NCBI RefSeq assembly: GCF_002933465.1
Contig: NZ_PSZE01000017.1
Span: 80,961-144,960, forward strand
DNA length: 64,000 bases
Origin: Nocardia nova
GTDB taxonomy: Bacteria > Actinomycetota > Actinomycetes > Mycobacteriales > Mycobacteriaceae
Reading direction: 5' to 3'
Shown here: in pieces, positions 8,111 to 16,683 of the stretch
Layout: the number at the start of each line of letters is the position of its first letter
Position numbering within the stretch: position 1 is the stretch's first letter
Position numbers and translations under genes: made by a program
The notes under the pieces: model-generated
Seen by the model: the letters and a program-made list of their open reading frames with translations, nothing else
The model's database searches: none
Told to the model about the DNA's origin: nothing

Positions 8111-9421
8111 TCAGCGGGGCTCCCCGATGACGCCGTTACCCGACCGCCCCGCGGTCGGCTTACCGAGGAATACCGCGAACAGCGCCGGACGCCGTCGCTG
8201 TAGTTCCAACCGGCCGCCGTCGGCTTCGATCAGCGCGCGCGCCAGCGCCAGCCCCACCCCGGTCGATCCGGCGCCGGAGAAACCGCGATCGAAGATGTGC
8301 GGTGCCAGTTCGTCGCTGACCCCCTCACCCTCGTCGGCCACCTCCACCGCCACCAGCGGTTCCCGGTCGGGCCCGCCGTAGACGGTGCGCACCGACACCG
8401 AACAGTCACCGCCGCCGTGCACCAGCGCATTGTCGACCAGTACGGCCACCGCCTCGCGCAACCGCGATCCGGTCACCGGTGCGCGCAGCGCCGGATCGCC
8501 GGAAAGCACGAGTTTGCGACCGGCCTCGGCGAAGGGATGCCGCCATTCGGCGACGACCCCGCGCAATTCCGCGACCACCGGAACCGGTTCGTGATCGGCG
8601 GCGTCCTGGTCGCGGGAATCGCGAACCAGTTCGTCGATCGCCTCGGTGAGCCGATCGACCTGCGCCATCGCCTCCTCCGATTCCTGGACGACCGCCGGGT
8701 CCGGATGCGCCGACAATTCGTCGAGGCGCAGCCGCACCGCCGTCAGGCGACTGCGCAACTGATGGGACACATCGGCGACCAGCGCGTGTTCGCGCTGCAG
8801 CCGGCCCGCGATCTCCACCGTGGCCGAGTCCAGCACATCCGAGACCCGGTCGAGCTCGGTGATCCCGTGCCGACGCGGGTCCGGCCGGAAATCGCCCTTC
8901 GCCAGCCGGGCGGCGCGCGCGGCCACATCCCGCAACGGATCGGCGACCCGACGCGCGGTCACCACCGCCACCGCGGCGCCCGCGGCCAGCGAGGCCAGCG
9001 CCACCAGCGCCACCGCGCCCACCGCTTGCCGCTGCATCGAATGCATGGGGGCGGCCGGCACCTCGAGTCGCAGGGAACCGGACGTGCCCATCGACAGCGA
9101 TTCCACCACCGGGTTCTCGACCTCCGGCGCACCCGCGTCCACGCGCAGCGCGGCGTCCTCGGGGGTCGGATAGATGATCGTGAGACGTCCGCCGGACGGA
9201 ATCAGCGGCCGCACCGAGCGCAGGTCGAGCACGCCGTGGACCAACCCGTCCTCACGCTCTTGGCCGACGATCTCCACCGACATGCGATCCAGACGGGCGC
9301 GCAGATCGCTGCGGGTGATATCGGCCACCCACTGCCAGGCGGTGAACGCCAGGGGGATACCCAGCACCACGGTGGTGAGGGTCAAGGCCGCCAGCATGGA
9401 CAGCAGAATTCGGCGCCGCAT
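8111..9421 (-). CDS. Sensor histidine kinase
   Basis: A 436-residue membrane kinase, the partner of the response regulator just upstream (six-base gap). Helix 1 (about residues 5-30) and helix 2 (about 135-157) flank a small extracytoplasmic sensor. HAMP linker follows (ARRVADPLRDVAARAARLAKGDF), then the phospho-acceptor His220 in DVSHQLRSRLTAVRLRLDEL, the N-box VLVDNALVHGGGD, and G boxes DEGEGVSDELAPHIFDRGFSG and TGVGLALARALIEADGG. The H-box has Arg-Leu where most kinases have Thr-Pro, a form seen in other actinobacterial kinases. The signal it detects cannot be read from sequence. Confidence 0.93.
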   Translation of the reverse strand: MRRRILLSMLAALTLTTVVLGIPLAFTAWQWVADITRSDLRARLDRMSVEIVGQEREDGLVHGVLDLRSVRPLIPSGGRLTIIYPTPEDAALRVDAGAPEVENPVVESLSMGTSGSLRLEVPAAPMHSMQRQAVGAVALVALASLAAGAAVAVVTARRVADPLRDVAARAARLAKGDFRPDPRRHGITELDRVSDVLDSATVEIAGRLQREHALVADVSHQLRSRLTAVRLRLDELSAHPDPAVVQESEEAMAQVDRLTEAIDELVRDSRDQDAADHEPVPVVAELRGVVAEWRHPFAEAGRKLVLSGDPALRAPVTGSRLREAVAVLVDNALVHGGGDCSVSVRTVYGGPDREPLVAVEVADEGEGVSDELAPHIFDRGFSGAGSTGVGLALARALIEADGGRLELQRRRPALFAVFLGKPTAGRSGNGVIGEPR

Positions 9422-9427
9422 CGGCGA

Positions 9428-10105
9428 TCAATCGGTGTTGAAGCGGAAACCGACACCGCGCACTGTGACGATACGCCGCTCCGCGACCGGGCCCTCGTCG
9501 CCGATTTTGCGGCGCAGCCAAGACATGTGCATGTCGAGGGTTTTGGAGCCGCGTAGATCGGCATCGCCCCACACCTCGCGCAGAATCGTCTCGCGGGGCA
9601 CGACCTGCCCGGCGCGGTCGATGAGCACCTTGAGCAGCTCGTACTCCTTGTTGGCCAGATTCACCTCATGGCCGTTGACCAGCACCCGACGTGCCGCGGG
9701 CTCGAGCCGCACCCCGCCGATCTCCACCGCCTCGTCGCCGATGCCGCTGCGCCGCAACAGGGCTCGCACGCGGGCCAGTAGTTCGGCAAGACGGAACGGT
9801 TTACCGACATAGTCGTCGGCGCCGGCGTCCAGACCCACCACGAAATCGACCTCGTCGGTGCGGGCGGTCAACATCAGCACCGCGAGATCGGCGCCGCGGG
9901 CACGGACCTGGCGGCACACCTCCAGGCCATCCATACCGGGCAACCCTAGGTCGAGGATGAGCAGATCGTGTTCACCCTCCAGCGCCCGGCGCAGCACGGC
10001 GGGGCCGAAGCTCTCGACGGTTACCGAATAGCCTTCGCGCCCCAGCGCTCGCGACAGCGGAGCGGCGATGGCCTCATCGTCCTCGGCCAGCAGTACGGCG
10101 GTCAC
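9428..10105 (-). CDS. OmpR-family response regulator
   Basis: A 225-residue two-domain regulator. The receiver domain has acidic residues at positions 9-10, phospho-acceptor Asp52 in LILDLGLPGMDG and Lys102 in DDYVGKPF. The C-terminal winged helix ends in LDMHMSWLRRKIGDE and RGVGFRF, typical of OmpR/PhoB DNA binding. It is co-transcribed with the downstream sensor kinase. A leaderless -10 box precedes the GTG start. Target genes are unknown; the neighbouring PH-domain gene upstream is possible but unproven. Confidence 0.94.
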   Translation of the reverse strand: MTAVLLAEDDEAIAAPLSRALGREGYSVTVESFGPAVLRRALEGEHDLLILDLGLPGMDGLEVCRQVRARGADLAVLMLTARTDEVDFVVGLDAGADDYVGKPFRLAELLARVRALLRRSGIGDEAVEIGGVRLEPAARRVLVNGHEVNLANKEYELLKVLIDRAGQVVPRETILREVWGDADLRGSKTLDMHMSWLRRKIGDEGPVAERRIVTVRGVGFRFNTD

Positions 10106-10111
10106 AGCACA

Positions 10112-10117
10112 AGATTA
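10112..10117 (-). promoter_or_regulatory. -10 box TAATCT, leaderless start of the response regulator gene
   Basis: TAATCT on the minus strand ends six bases before the GTG at 10105. Confidence 0.55.
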
Positions 10118-10165
10118 CTGGCGAACCGGGCCGATCGGGCGTGCGCCACCGTACCGCGGCCGCCG

Positions 10166-10714
10166 CTACCGACGGCGGCCGTAGCGAGGGTCCTGATACT
10201 GCTCGTGGCCCGGATCACCGTGCGGGTTGTCGAAGACCTGGTGGTATAGCAGCGAATGCACCTTCTGCACGTTCGGAATGTCGTCGTACTCCAACGGATC
10301 GCCCGAGGCGGCGTCGATGATCAGGGTGCCCGTGCCGAGCAACCGGTCCGACAACCCGTGGCGGAACTGCACACTGGAGATGCGGTTCATCGGAATGTCG
10401 ATGCCGGTGTGGGTGAGCACGCCCTCGCGCACCAGCACCCGCCGATCGGTGATGATGAAATGCGTTGACTTCCAACGGATCACCTGCGACAGGCAACGCC
10501 ACACGACCAGCAGCGCCCACACCACGACGATCGCGATGAGAACGGCGTTGCGCGTGGTGCCCTCGGTGTTGCGCCAGGCCAGCCCGCTCAGGAATCCGGC
10601 CAGCGCCGTGGCGAGGATGAAGGTGAGCGCCGGCAAGAACAACATCTTCCAATGCGGATGACGGTGCAGTAGCAGCTGCTCGTCCGGCGCGAGCAGCTCC
10701 TCCGGATAACTCAT
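10166..10714 (-). CDS. PH-domain (bPH2) membrane protein, Rv3278c-like
   Basis: A 182-residue protein with two membrane helices (about residues 28-47 and 60-80) followed by a bacterial pleckstrin-homology domain: HFIITDRRVLVREGVLTHTGIDIPMNRISSVQF and TGTLIIDAASGDPLEYDDIPNVQKVHSLLYHQV. The family (formerly DUF304) is widespread and its role in actinobacteria is not established. It lies next to birA as in M. tuberculosis. A leaderless -10 box precedes the ATG. The C-terminal tail is Arg/Tyr-rich (EQYQDPRYGRRR). Confidence 0.88.
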   Translation of the reverse strand: MSYPEELLAPDEQLLLHRHPHWKMLFLPALTFILATALAGFLSGLAWRNTEGTTRNAVLIAIVVVWALLVVWRCLSQVIRWKSTHFIITDRRVLVREGVLTHTGIDIPMNRISSVQFRHGLSDRLLGTGTLIIDAASGDPLEYDDIPNVQKVHSLLYHQVFDNPHGDPGHEQYQDPRYGRRR

Positions 10715-10720
10715 ACGCGA

Positions 10721-10726
10721 ACCCTA
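10721..10726 (-). promoter_or_regulatory. -10 box TAGGGT, leaderless start of the PH-domain gene
   Basis: TAGGGT on the minus strand ends six bases before the ATG at 10714. It means this gene need not depend on the birA promoter upstream. Confidence 0.55.
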
Positions 10727-10743
10727 CCCCCTGATCCGGCCCG

Positions 10744-11541
10744 CTATGCCGGGCGAAGATGAGTGACGTCGCCCGCCGATACCGAACGATCGCCGATGAT
10801 CAGGCGGCCGTAGGCGTCGATATCGGTGGCCACGCCGGTGATGACCTCGCCGCCGGGCAGTTCCGCCCGCACGTCGGCGCCGAGGGTGGCGCAGCGGGCA
10901 CGGTAGGCGTCGGCCAGCGCCGCGACATTCCAGTTCTCCGTCCGCCATTCGGTGAAGTGGCGGGCGAAGGCGCGCAGCAGGGCGAGGACCAACTCGTTGC
11001 GATCGGCGTTCTCCGCACCGGCCAGGGTCAGCGAAACGGCGTGCGGCACAGGCAGTTCGTCCTCGGTGAGGCTCACATTGAGCCCGACGCCGACCACGAC
11101 CGCCGGCGCACCCGCACCGGAGGCGACCTCGGCCAGGATGCCGGCCACCTTACGGCCGCCGATCAGAACGTCATTGGGCCACTTGAGGTTTGCGTCCAGT
11201 CCGGTGGTCTCGCGGACCGCGTCGACGACGGCGACACCCGTCAGCAGCGGCAACCAGCCGAGGACGGCCGGCTCGATACCGCCGAGCCGCACCAGAATCG
11301 ACATCGCGATCTGTGCGCGCGGCGGACTCACCCACGACCGTTCGTGGCGGCCGCGACCGCGGTCCTGATATTCGGCGACCAGCACCCGTCGATCGGAGGA
11401 CGGATCGCCGGCCTCGCCGATCAGATCCGCGTTGGTCGAACCGGTCGACTCCACCACATCGATGCGGGAGAAGAACGACAGGTCGGGCTGTTCGGCGACG
11501 GCATGTCGCAGGATATCGACGTCCAACGGTGGCCTCTGCAC
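10744..11541 (-). CDS. birA: Biotin-[acetyl-CoA carboxylase] ligase
   Basis: A 265-residue single-function biotin ligase without the N-terminal repressor helix-turn-helix of E. coli BirA. It makes biotinyl-AMP and attaches biotin to the carrier lysine of acyl-CoA carboxylases, here presumably AccA3 encoded 3 kb away. Visible motifs are VVESTGSTNADL, the biotinyl-AMP loop QDRGRGRHERSW, KWPNDVLIGGRKVAGIL and VVGVGLNVSL, then the small C-terminal SH3-like domain. The frame continues to 11637, but I prefer the GTG at 11541: a TAGCCT -10 box lies seven bases before it and the extra residues are low-complexity Arg/Gly/Ser. Confidence 0.93.
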   Translation of the reverse strand: MQRPPLDVDILRHAVAEQPDLSFFSRIDVVESTGSTNADLIGEAGDPSSDRRVLVAEYQDRGRGRHERSWVSPPRAQIAMSILVRLGGIEPAVLGWLPLLTGVAVVDAVRETTGLDANLKWPNDVLIGGRKVAGILAEVASGAGAPAVVVGVGLNVSLTEDELPVPHAVSLTLAGAENADRNELVLALLRAFARHFTEWRTENWNVAALADAYRARCATLGADVRAELPGGEVITGVATDIDAYGRLIIGDRSVSAGDVTHLRPA

Positions 11542-11548
11542 GCCTCGC

Positions 11549-11554
11549 AGGCTA
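11549..11554 (-). promoter_or_regulatory. -10 box TAGCCT, leaderless start of birA
   Basis: TAGCCT on the minus strand ends seven bases before the GTG at 11541 and supports that start over the longer frame. Confidence 0.5.
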
Positions 11555-11665
11555 CTCCTGCCGGCTCGGACGGTCGTTGTGCCGCTCCGCATCGGACGGT
11601 CCCGCCGGGGGCGGCACCAGGACGCGGGTGCCGGCATCTGAGCGGCACCCGCCTCCCGGTTCCTC

Positions 11666-11902
11666 TCATCGGGCCAGGTCGTACTCCGGCAGATGAATCG
11701 AGCGCACCAGTCCGCCGGCGCCTGCTCCGCCGAATGCCATGACGGCGTCGGAGGCCGACTCGCCGAGCTCTTCCGGCGCCTGCTCCTCCGGCCGCTCGGC
11801 CCGGACTTCCGGATCCACGACGGTCGGCTCCGGCTCTCCGGCCGACCGGGTCCACGCTGTCGCGGTGGCCCGTTCCGCGACCGATTTACTCCACTCCCAC
11901 AT
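11666..11902 (-). CDS. Small hypothetical protein, 78 residues
   Basis: I do not recognise a family. The sequence starts MWEWSKSVAERATATAW, has an acidic middle rich in Glu and Pro (about residues 20-50) and a glycine-rich turn near the end. GGGGAGG stands six bases before the ATG, a strong ribosome binding site and the best argument that this is a gene. It is separated from birA by about 120 bases and from the acetyltransferase-like gene by 130. Probably a lineage-specific cytoplasmic protein. Confidence 0.5.
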   Translation of the reverse strand: MWEWSKSVAERATATAWTRSAGEPEPTVVDPEVRAERPEEQAPEELGESASDAVMAFGGAGAGGLVRSIHLPEYDLAR

Positions 11903-12034
11903 CGCGCACCTCCCCAGTGCTTGATTTCGGAGTCTTCACCGTACGGGTACGGACACCCGGCAATCCACCGAATTAAGCGGCGAGCCCTGCCGCTCGTCGC
12001 GAAAAGTGCTGCGGTGCAAGGTGTTCGGCGAGCC

Positions 12035-12373
12035 TCACAGAGGTTGCAGGCCCAGGGCTCCGGCGACGAAGCGGCTCACCGCGGTCAGGCCGGACTGCAG
12101 CGCGGAATCGTAGCCCTCGCGCGACCAGCCCGAAATCTCCGCGGTGCCATCGGGTTGCGGCGTCACCACGATCTCGGCGACCAGCTCCGCGGTAGTCGGC
12201 TCACACACCGCCCACGAATATCCGGTCTGTTCCGCCCATTCGCGGGCACGGCGGTCGACATAGCCGGGATCGGTGATGCCGCCGTCGGCCAGAGCCGGGC
12301 GGTCGTCGATGCGGTCGTCGGCACGCAGCGCACGCAGATACCAACTGCCGGCGTTGATTTCGATCGGTTCCAT
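12035..12373 (-). CDS. Short acetyltransferase-like protein (RimJ/RimL-type fragment)
   Basis: A 112-residue protein beginning MEPIEINAGSWYLRALRADDRIDDRPAL. The start resembles the first strands of RimJ/RimL-type GNAT acetyltransferases (YLRALRADDR, then AVCEPTTAELVAEIVV), but the acetyl-CoA loop R/Q-x-x-G-x-G/A is replaced by SREGYDSALQSGLTAVSRF and only weakly fits. It may be a non-catalytic relative. The ATG overlaps the stop of the upstream DUF1707 gene in ATGA, so the two are translationally coupled. The frame is open much further upstream, but that part is Arg/Pro shadow sequence of the DUF1707 gene. Confidence 0.65.
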   Translation of the reverse strand: MEPIEINAGSWYLRALRADDRIDDRPALADGGITDPGYVDRRAREWAEQTGYSWAVCEPTTAELVAEIVVTPQPDGTAEISGWSREGYDSALQSGLTAVSRFVAGALGLQPL

Positions 12374-12825
12374 CAGAGCCTCCGGCGACGGTCGCGCCGA
12401 CGGCGGCGGTCGAGCGGGCGGTGGTCGTCGCCGGCGAGCAGCCGGCGATCGTGGCCGCGCTGCTGGAGGCCGCCGGTGATGATGCCGGCCGCGGGGATCA
12501 GCAGGAACCACAGCCAGGTATGGGTGGTGAAGAACAGCACCAGCGCGATGATCACCACCAAGCCCATCATCGAACCGGCGAATTCGCGGCGGCCACCCGG
12601 CTGCGCAGCGGCCGGTTCCGGCGGCTCCGGCGGCTCCGGGACGGCGGCCGGGAGGTCGCTGAACACCGGTGCCAGATCACCCCGCGTCACTGCCGCCGCG
12701 ATGAGGCCGCTGCGCTCGTCGAACTCGGCGACCGACAAGCGCCCGGCGGCGAAGTGCTCCGACAGGCGTTGCATCGCCTGCTCGCGCTCCGCGGTACCGA
12801 TGCGGACGTCGGGAGAATCAGCCAT
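12373..12825 (-). CDS. DUF1707 and two-helix membrane protein
   Basis: A 150-residue protein with the actinobacterial DUF1707 domain at the start (RIGTAEREQAMQRLSEHFAAGRLSVAEFDERSGLIAAAVTRGDL, residues about 8-52). Then comes a Pro/Glu linker with repeated PEP units and two membrane helices (about 87-99 and 103-118), ending in a very basic Arg-rich tail after residue 122. The domain is thought to act as a small helical cytoplasmic module; function unknown. Its stop overlaps the next start (ATGA). A leaderless -10 box precedes the ATG. Confidence 0.85.
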   Translation of the reverse strand: MADSPDVRIGTAEREQAMQRLSEHFAAGRLSVAEFDERSGLIAAAVTRGDLAPVFSDLPAAVPEPPEPPEPAAAQPGGRREFAGSMMGLVVIIALVLFFTTHTWLWFLLIPAAGIITGGLQQRGHDRRLLAGDDHRPLDRRRRRDRRRRL

Positions 12826-12831
12826 GGCACG

Positions 12832-12837
12832 AGATTA
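12832..12837 (-). promoter_or_regulatory. -10 box TAATCT, leaderless start of the DUF1707 gene
   Basis: TAATCT on the minus strand ends six bases before the ATG at 12825. Confidence 0.55.
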
Positions 12838-13115
12838 CCGCGCGGGGCGCGGGTGAGCGGGCCCGTCGCCGCGGCAGTCCACCCGCGGTACCGCCGGCCG
12901 CACATCCGCACTATCGTCGGTCCCATGTTCCGCCAGCGCGGCATCGGCACCGCTGCCGCCCCGCTCGTCGTCGCGACGACCGGTCGAGCACCACAGCCGG
13001 GTACCGATACGCGCCCGCAGATCAGCGGTGCGAGGCTCCGGACGCGCACGACAGCGGCCAGCCGCCGGGCTCCCGGCGCCTTCCTCCGGCCCGGTACGCA
13101 CCTCGGGCGGATGCG
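12838..13115. other. Gene-free divergent gap
   Basis: Separates the minus-strand DUF1707 gene from the plus-strand kinase gene. It is GC-rich with many CG-rich words and open frames on both strands whose translations are Arg/Pro-rich and not protein-like. I see no convincing gene or repeat; the kinase promoter must lie here or be hidden in this region. Confidence 0.5.
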
Positions 13116-14525
13116 ATGACTCCGCGGGAATTCGGGCGGTACCGGCTCGATCGACTACTCGGCCGGGGATCGGCCGGGGAGGTATGGCTGGCGTACGATC
13201 CGGCGGATGCGCGGACTGTTGCGCTGAAGATCTTGTCCGGGAGCGCTGCCGAGGACGCGGATTACCGGCGGCGGTTCGAGCGCGAGGCCCGGATCGGAAC
13301 GCATCTGGACAATCCGCATATCGCACCGATCCATCGGTTCGGCGAATACGCCGGGCGGCTGTACCTGGATATGGCCTACATCCCGGGTGTGGATCTGGCG
13401 CGGCTGGTGCGGTCGAGTGCGATGGCGGCGCCGGAGGCGGTCGATCTGATCTCGCAGATCGCCGAGGCACTCGATGCCGCCCACGCCGCCGGGCTGGTGC
13501 ACCGGGACGTGAAGCCCGCCAACATTATCGTGCACACGAGCGGGTTCGCGTATCTCATCGACTTCGGGATAGCTCGCGCGGCGGGTCAAACCACCATCAC
13601 CGCAACGGGTTTCACTGTCGGCACGCTCGCCTATATGGCGCCGGAACGGTTCACCGGGCACGGTGACTCCCGCTCGGACGTGTACTCGCTGGCCTGCGTG
13701 CTGTACGAATGCCTCACCGCGCGAAGGCCGTTCGGCGATACCGACGCGGTCCGGCAACTGCACGCCCATCTGCACGAGCCTCCGCCGCGCCCCTCCACGG
13801 TCGCCGCTCACGTTCCCGCCGCGCTCGACGCGGTCGTCGCCCGAGGGATGGCGAAGCGGCCGGACGACCGCTACCGCACCGCGGGCGAGCTGGCCGCGGC
13901 GGCCCGAGCCGCAGTGGGGACGACCACCGTCGACCACACACCTCCGGTACTGCAATCCGAGCCGTCGCAGATCCCCGATCCACGCGCGATATCGGAGGCG
14001 ACCGGGCAGCAGCTCGGCCCCGCGCCAGCGGCACGCGGACAACTCGGCCCTACGCCCCTGGCGGCCGGACAACCCGCGACAACCAGGCGATTCGACTCCG
14101 AACCGGCCCCCGTGCCTGGATACGCGGGCGCCGCGGCCGAGCGGCCGCGCGGTGCGGCACGGCAGGTTTCACCGGCACCGCCACGGAGTTCGGTTCTCAC
14201 CATCGCGGCCGCGCTGACCGGCGCAGCCATCGTCGTCCTCGCGGTCGTCGCCGGATGCACGGCCCTGCTGAGCAGCGGCTCCCGCACCCCCTCCGACCAG
14301 CAGTCGACCACCCGTCCCGAAGCGACCACACCCGCACCGACCACCGCGGCACCGGCGACCCCGGAACCGGAATACACCACCGCGGTCATCCCACCGCGCC
14401 GGCCACTGCCCTTCCCCACCGGCGTGCTGCCGCCACCCTTCCAAATCCCGCATGTCACAAGCTATTCCGAGGACCAGCACAGCACACCGACAGAGTCCGG
14501 AAAACAACACCCGCACGCCGGTTAG
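13116..14525 (+). CDS. Membrane-anchored serine/threonine protein kinase
   Basis: A 469-residue Hanks-type kinase (PknA/PknB class fold). Kinase domain residues 8-265: P-loop GRGSAGEVW (16-24), Lys38 in VALKIL, catalytic HRDVKPAN (129-136), DFG (149-151), GTLAYMAPE (169-177) and the DVYSLACVLYE helix. A Pro/Ala-rich juxtamembrane linker (about 270-355) leads to one membrane helix (about 359-383) and an external tail of about 85 residues, rich in Thr/Pro/Ala. That tail has no PASTA or other recognised sensor domain. All catalytic residues are present, so it should be active. A full-length phosphorylation target is not indicated by the neighbours. Confidence 0.92.
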   Translation: MTPREFGRYRLDRLLGRGSAGEVWLAYDPADARTVALKILSGSAAEDADYRRRFEREARIGTHLDNPHIAPIHRFGEYAGRLYLDMAYIPGVDLARLVRSSAMAAPEAVDLISQIAEALDAAHAAGLVHRDVKPANIIVHTSGFAYLIDFGIARAAGQTTITATGFTVGTLAYMAPERFTGHGDSRSDVYSLACVLYECLTARRPFGDTDAVRQLHAHLHEPPPRPSTVAAHVPAALDAVVARGMAKRPDDRYRTAGELAAAARAAVGTTTVDHTPPVLQSEPSQIPDPRAISEATGQQLGPAPAARGQLGPTPLAAGQPATTRRFDSEPAPVPGYAGAAAERPRGAARQVSPAPPRSSVLTIAAALTGAAIVVLAVVAGCTALLSSGSRTPSDQQSTTRPEATTPAPTTAAPATPEPEYTTAVIPPRRPLPFPTGVLPPPFQIPHVTSYSEDQHSTPTESGKQHPHAG

Positions 14526-14696
14526 GTCTGGCGCGGGACGAGTCGGCCCCTGCGGCAGCCCGCGCCGATAGCGACGGGCGGCTCCCGCATCCGGCACCAC
14601 GAGCGGTGCGGCATCACCCCGCACCGGCATGCGAGCCATGCTCGCCGCCGGACCCGTCCCGACGCCGGTTGCCGTCGGTCCTGGACCCGGAACGCG

Positions 14697-14726
14697 AAAA
14701 CCCCGCTCCGTTGCGGAGCGGGGTTT
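14697..14726 (-). terminator. Rho-independent terminator of accA3
   Basis: A perfect 10-bp GC stem (14701-14710 with 14714-14723, loop TTG) flanked by AAAA and TTT. On the minus strand it ends GGGGTTTT, 20 bases past the accA3 stop. It can also end transcription from the convergent kinase gene. Confidence 0.85.
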
Positions 14727-14744
14727 CACGAAATCGCTTACTAC

Positions 14745-16562
14745 CTACTTGATTTCGGCGAGCACGGTGCCCTGGGTGATGGCGGCGCCGGCCTCGACGG
14801 CCAGACCGGTGACCACACCGGACTTGTGCGCGTTGACCGGGTTTTCCATCTTCATGGCCTCGAGCACGGCGATCAGGTCGCCGGCCTCGACCGACTGGCC
14901 CTCTTCGACGGCCACCTTCACCACGGTGCCCTGCATCGGCGCGGTCACGGCGTCACCGGAGGCGGCCGAGGCGCCCGCGCCACCACGCTTGCGCGGCTTG
15001 GGCTTCTTGCGGATCACACCCGCCCCGTTGCCCGCGGCGCCGGCCGCACCCGCGCCCACGGTCAAGTGGCCCGGCAGCGACACCTCGAGGCGACGGCCGC
15101 CGACCTCGACGACCACCGTCTGGCGCGCACCCTCGTCCTCGTCCTCGATGGGCTGGCCACCGGTGTAGGGCTCGATGGTGTTTTCCCACTCGTTCTCGAT
15201 CCACTTGGTGTAGACGTCGAAAGTTTCGGAGCCGTCAGCTGTGACACGACCGACGAACGCCGGGTTGGTCACGATGTGGCGGTCGAACGGCAGCACCGTC
15301 GCCAGGCCCTCGATCTCGTATTCGGCCAGCGCACGCGCGGCCCGCTCCAGCGCCTGGGTGCGGTTCTCGCCGGTGACGATCAGCTTGGCCAGCATCGAGT
15401 CGAACTGTCCGCCGATCACGCTGCCGGCGACGACGCCGGAATCGACGCGCACGCCGGGGCCCGAGGGCTCCTTGTAAACGGTGACGGGGCCCGGTGCGGG
15501 CAGGAAGCCCCGGCCGGCGTCCTCACCGTTGATGCGGAATTCGATCGCGTGGCCGCGCGGTGTCGGGTCCTCTTTGATGGTCAGCTCCTCGCCGTTGGCG
15601 ATGCGGAACTGCCAGCGCACCAGGTCCAGACCGGAGGTTTCCTCGGTCACCGGGTGCTCGACCTGCAGGCGGGTGTTGACCTCGAGGAACGACACGGTCT
15701 CGCCCTGCACGAGGTACTCCACGGTGCCGGCGCCGTAGTAGCCGGCCTCCTTGCAGATCCGCTTGGCGGACTCGTGGATCTTGGCGCGGACCTCGTCGGA
15801 CAGGAACGGCGCAGGCGCCTCCTCGACCAGCTTCTGGAACCGGCGCTGCAGCGAGCAGTCACGGGTGCCGGCGACGATGACGTTGCCGTGCTTGTCGGCC
15901 AGCACCTGGGCCTCGACGTGGCGGGCCTTGTCCAGGTACTGCTCGACGAAGCATTCGCCGCGGCCGAAGGCGGCGGTCGCCTCGCGGGTGGCGGAGTCGA
16001 ACAGCTCCGGAATCTCCTCGATGGTGTGGGCGACCTTCATGCCGCGGCCACCACCACCGAACGCGGCCTTGATGGCCACCGGAACGCCGTACTGCTTGGC
16101 GAACTCGACGACCTCGTTCGCGTCCTTCACAGGATCCTTGGTGCCCGCGGCCATCGGGGCCTGCGCGCGCTCGGCGATGTGGCGGGCGGTGACCTTGTCA
16201 CCCAGATCGCGAATCGACTGCGGCGACGGGCCGATCCAGATCAGCCCGGCGTCCAGGACGGCCTGGGCGAAATCCGCGTTCTCCGAAAGGAAGCCGTAAC
16301 CGGGGTGGATCGCGTCGGCGCCGGATTTGCGCGCCGCGTCGAGAATCTTGTCGAAGACCAGGTACGACTCGGCCGAGGTCTGCCCCCCGAGTGCGAATGC
16401 CTCATCGGCCAATTTGACGAATGGCGCGTCCGCGTCCGGTTCCGCGTACACGGCGACACTGGCGATACCGGCATCCTTGGCGGCCCGGATCACACGCACC
16501 GCGATCTCGCCCCGATTGGCGATCAGGACTTTCGTGATCTGCGCGCTGGCATGGCTGGGCAC
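14745..16562 (-). CDS. accA3: Acyl-CoA carboxylase alpha subunit (biotin carboxylase + biotin carrier)
   Basis: A 605-residue protein that carboxylates its own biotin with ATP and bicarbonate and passes CO2 to a beta subunit such as AccD5. The biotin carboxylase part (residues 1-450) has KVLIANRGEIAVRVIRAAK, AAFGGGGRGMK, QVLADKHGNVIV and EVNTRLQVEHPVTEETSGLDLV. A Lys/Arg/Gly-Ala linker (about 505-530) leads to the biotinyl domain with Lys571 in EAMKMENP. Start GTG at 16562 has AGGAGG five bases upstream. The promoter region carries TACACT and a palindrome that is repeated in front of accD5. BirA, encoded at 10744, would biotinylate it. Confidence 0.96.
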   Translation of the reverse strand: MPSHASAQITKVLIANRGEIAVRVIRAAKDAGIASVAVYAEPDADAPFVKLADEAFALGGQTSAESYLVFDKILDAARKSGADAIHPGYGFLSENADFAQAVLDAGLIWIGPSPQSIRDLGDKVTARHIAERAQAPMAAGTKDPVKDANEVVEFAKQYGVPVAIKAAFGGGGRGMKVAHTIEEIPELFDSATREATAAFGRGECFVEQYLDKARHVEAQVLADKHGNVIVAGTRDCSLQRRFQKLVEEAPAPFLSDEVRAKIHESAKRICKEAGYYGAGTVEYLVQGETVSFLEVNTRLQVEHPVTEETSGLDLVRWQFRIANGEELTIKEDPTPRGHAIEFRINGEDAGRGFLPAPGPVTVYKEPSGPGVRVDSGVVAGSVIGGQFDSMLAKLIVTGENRTQALERAARALAEYEIEGLATVLPFDRHIVTNPAFVGRVTADGSETFDVYTKWIENEWENTIEPYTGGQPIEDEDEGARQTVVVEVGGRRLEVSLPGHLTVGAGAAGAAGNGAGVIRKKPKPRKRGGAGASAASGDAVTAPMQGTVVKVAVEEGQSVEAGDLIAVLEAMKMENPVNAHKSGVVTGLAVEAGAAITQGTVLAEIK

Positions 16563-16600
16563 TGAGCCTCCTGTGCTTTGGACAACTTACATCTCGGGTG

Positions 16601-16606
16601 AGTGTA
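16601..16606 (-). promoter_or_regulatory. Probable -10 box TACACT of accA3
   Basis: TACACT on the minus strand, 38 bases before the start codon, giving a leader of about 30 bases. The same hexamer forms the -10 box of accD5. Confidence 0.55.
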
Positions 16607-16638
16607 GGCAGTGTGCCAACAGACTCCGAACAGGGATG

Positions 16639-16658
16639 GGGCTACCGAACAGTAGCCC
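16639..16658. promoter_or_regulatory. Shared acc operator, accA3 copy
   Basis: GGGCTAC (16639-16645) and GTAGCCC (16652-16658) are perfect 7-bp arms around CGAACA. The first 16 bases match the accD5 copy at 21424 in 15 positions. Exactly 32 bases separate it from the TACACT -10 box, the same distance as at accD5. Probably bound by a dimeric (TetR-type) regulator. Confidence 0.65.
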
Positions 16659-16683
16659 GGGCCCCCGTGACGTGAACAACACC

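Noticed and set aside
14826..16565. Plus-strand frame of 579 codons opposite accA3
   Set aside because: Mirror of a highly expressed, strongly codon-biased gene; no protein-like segments.
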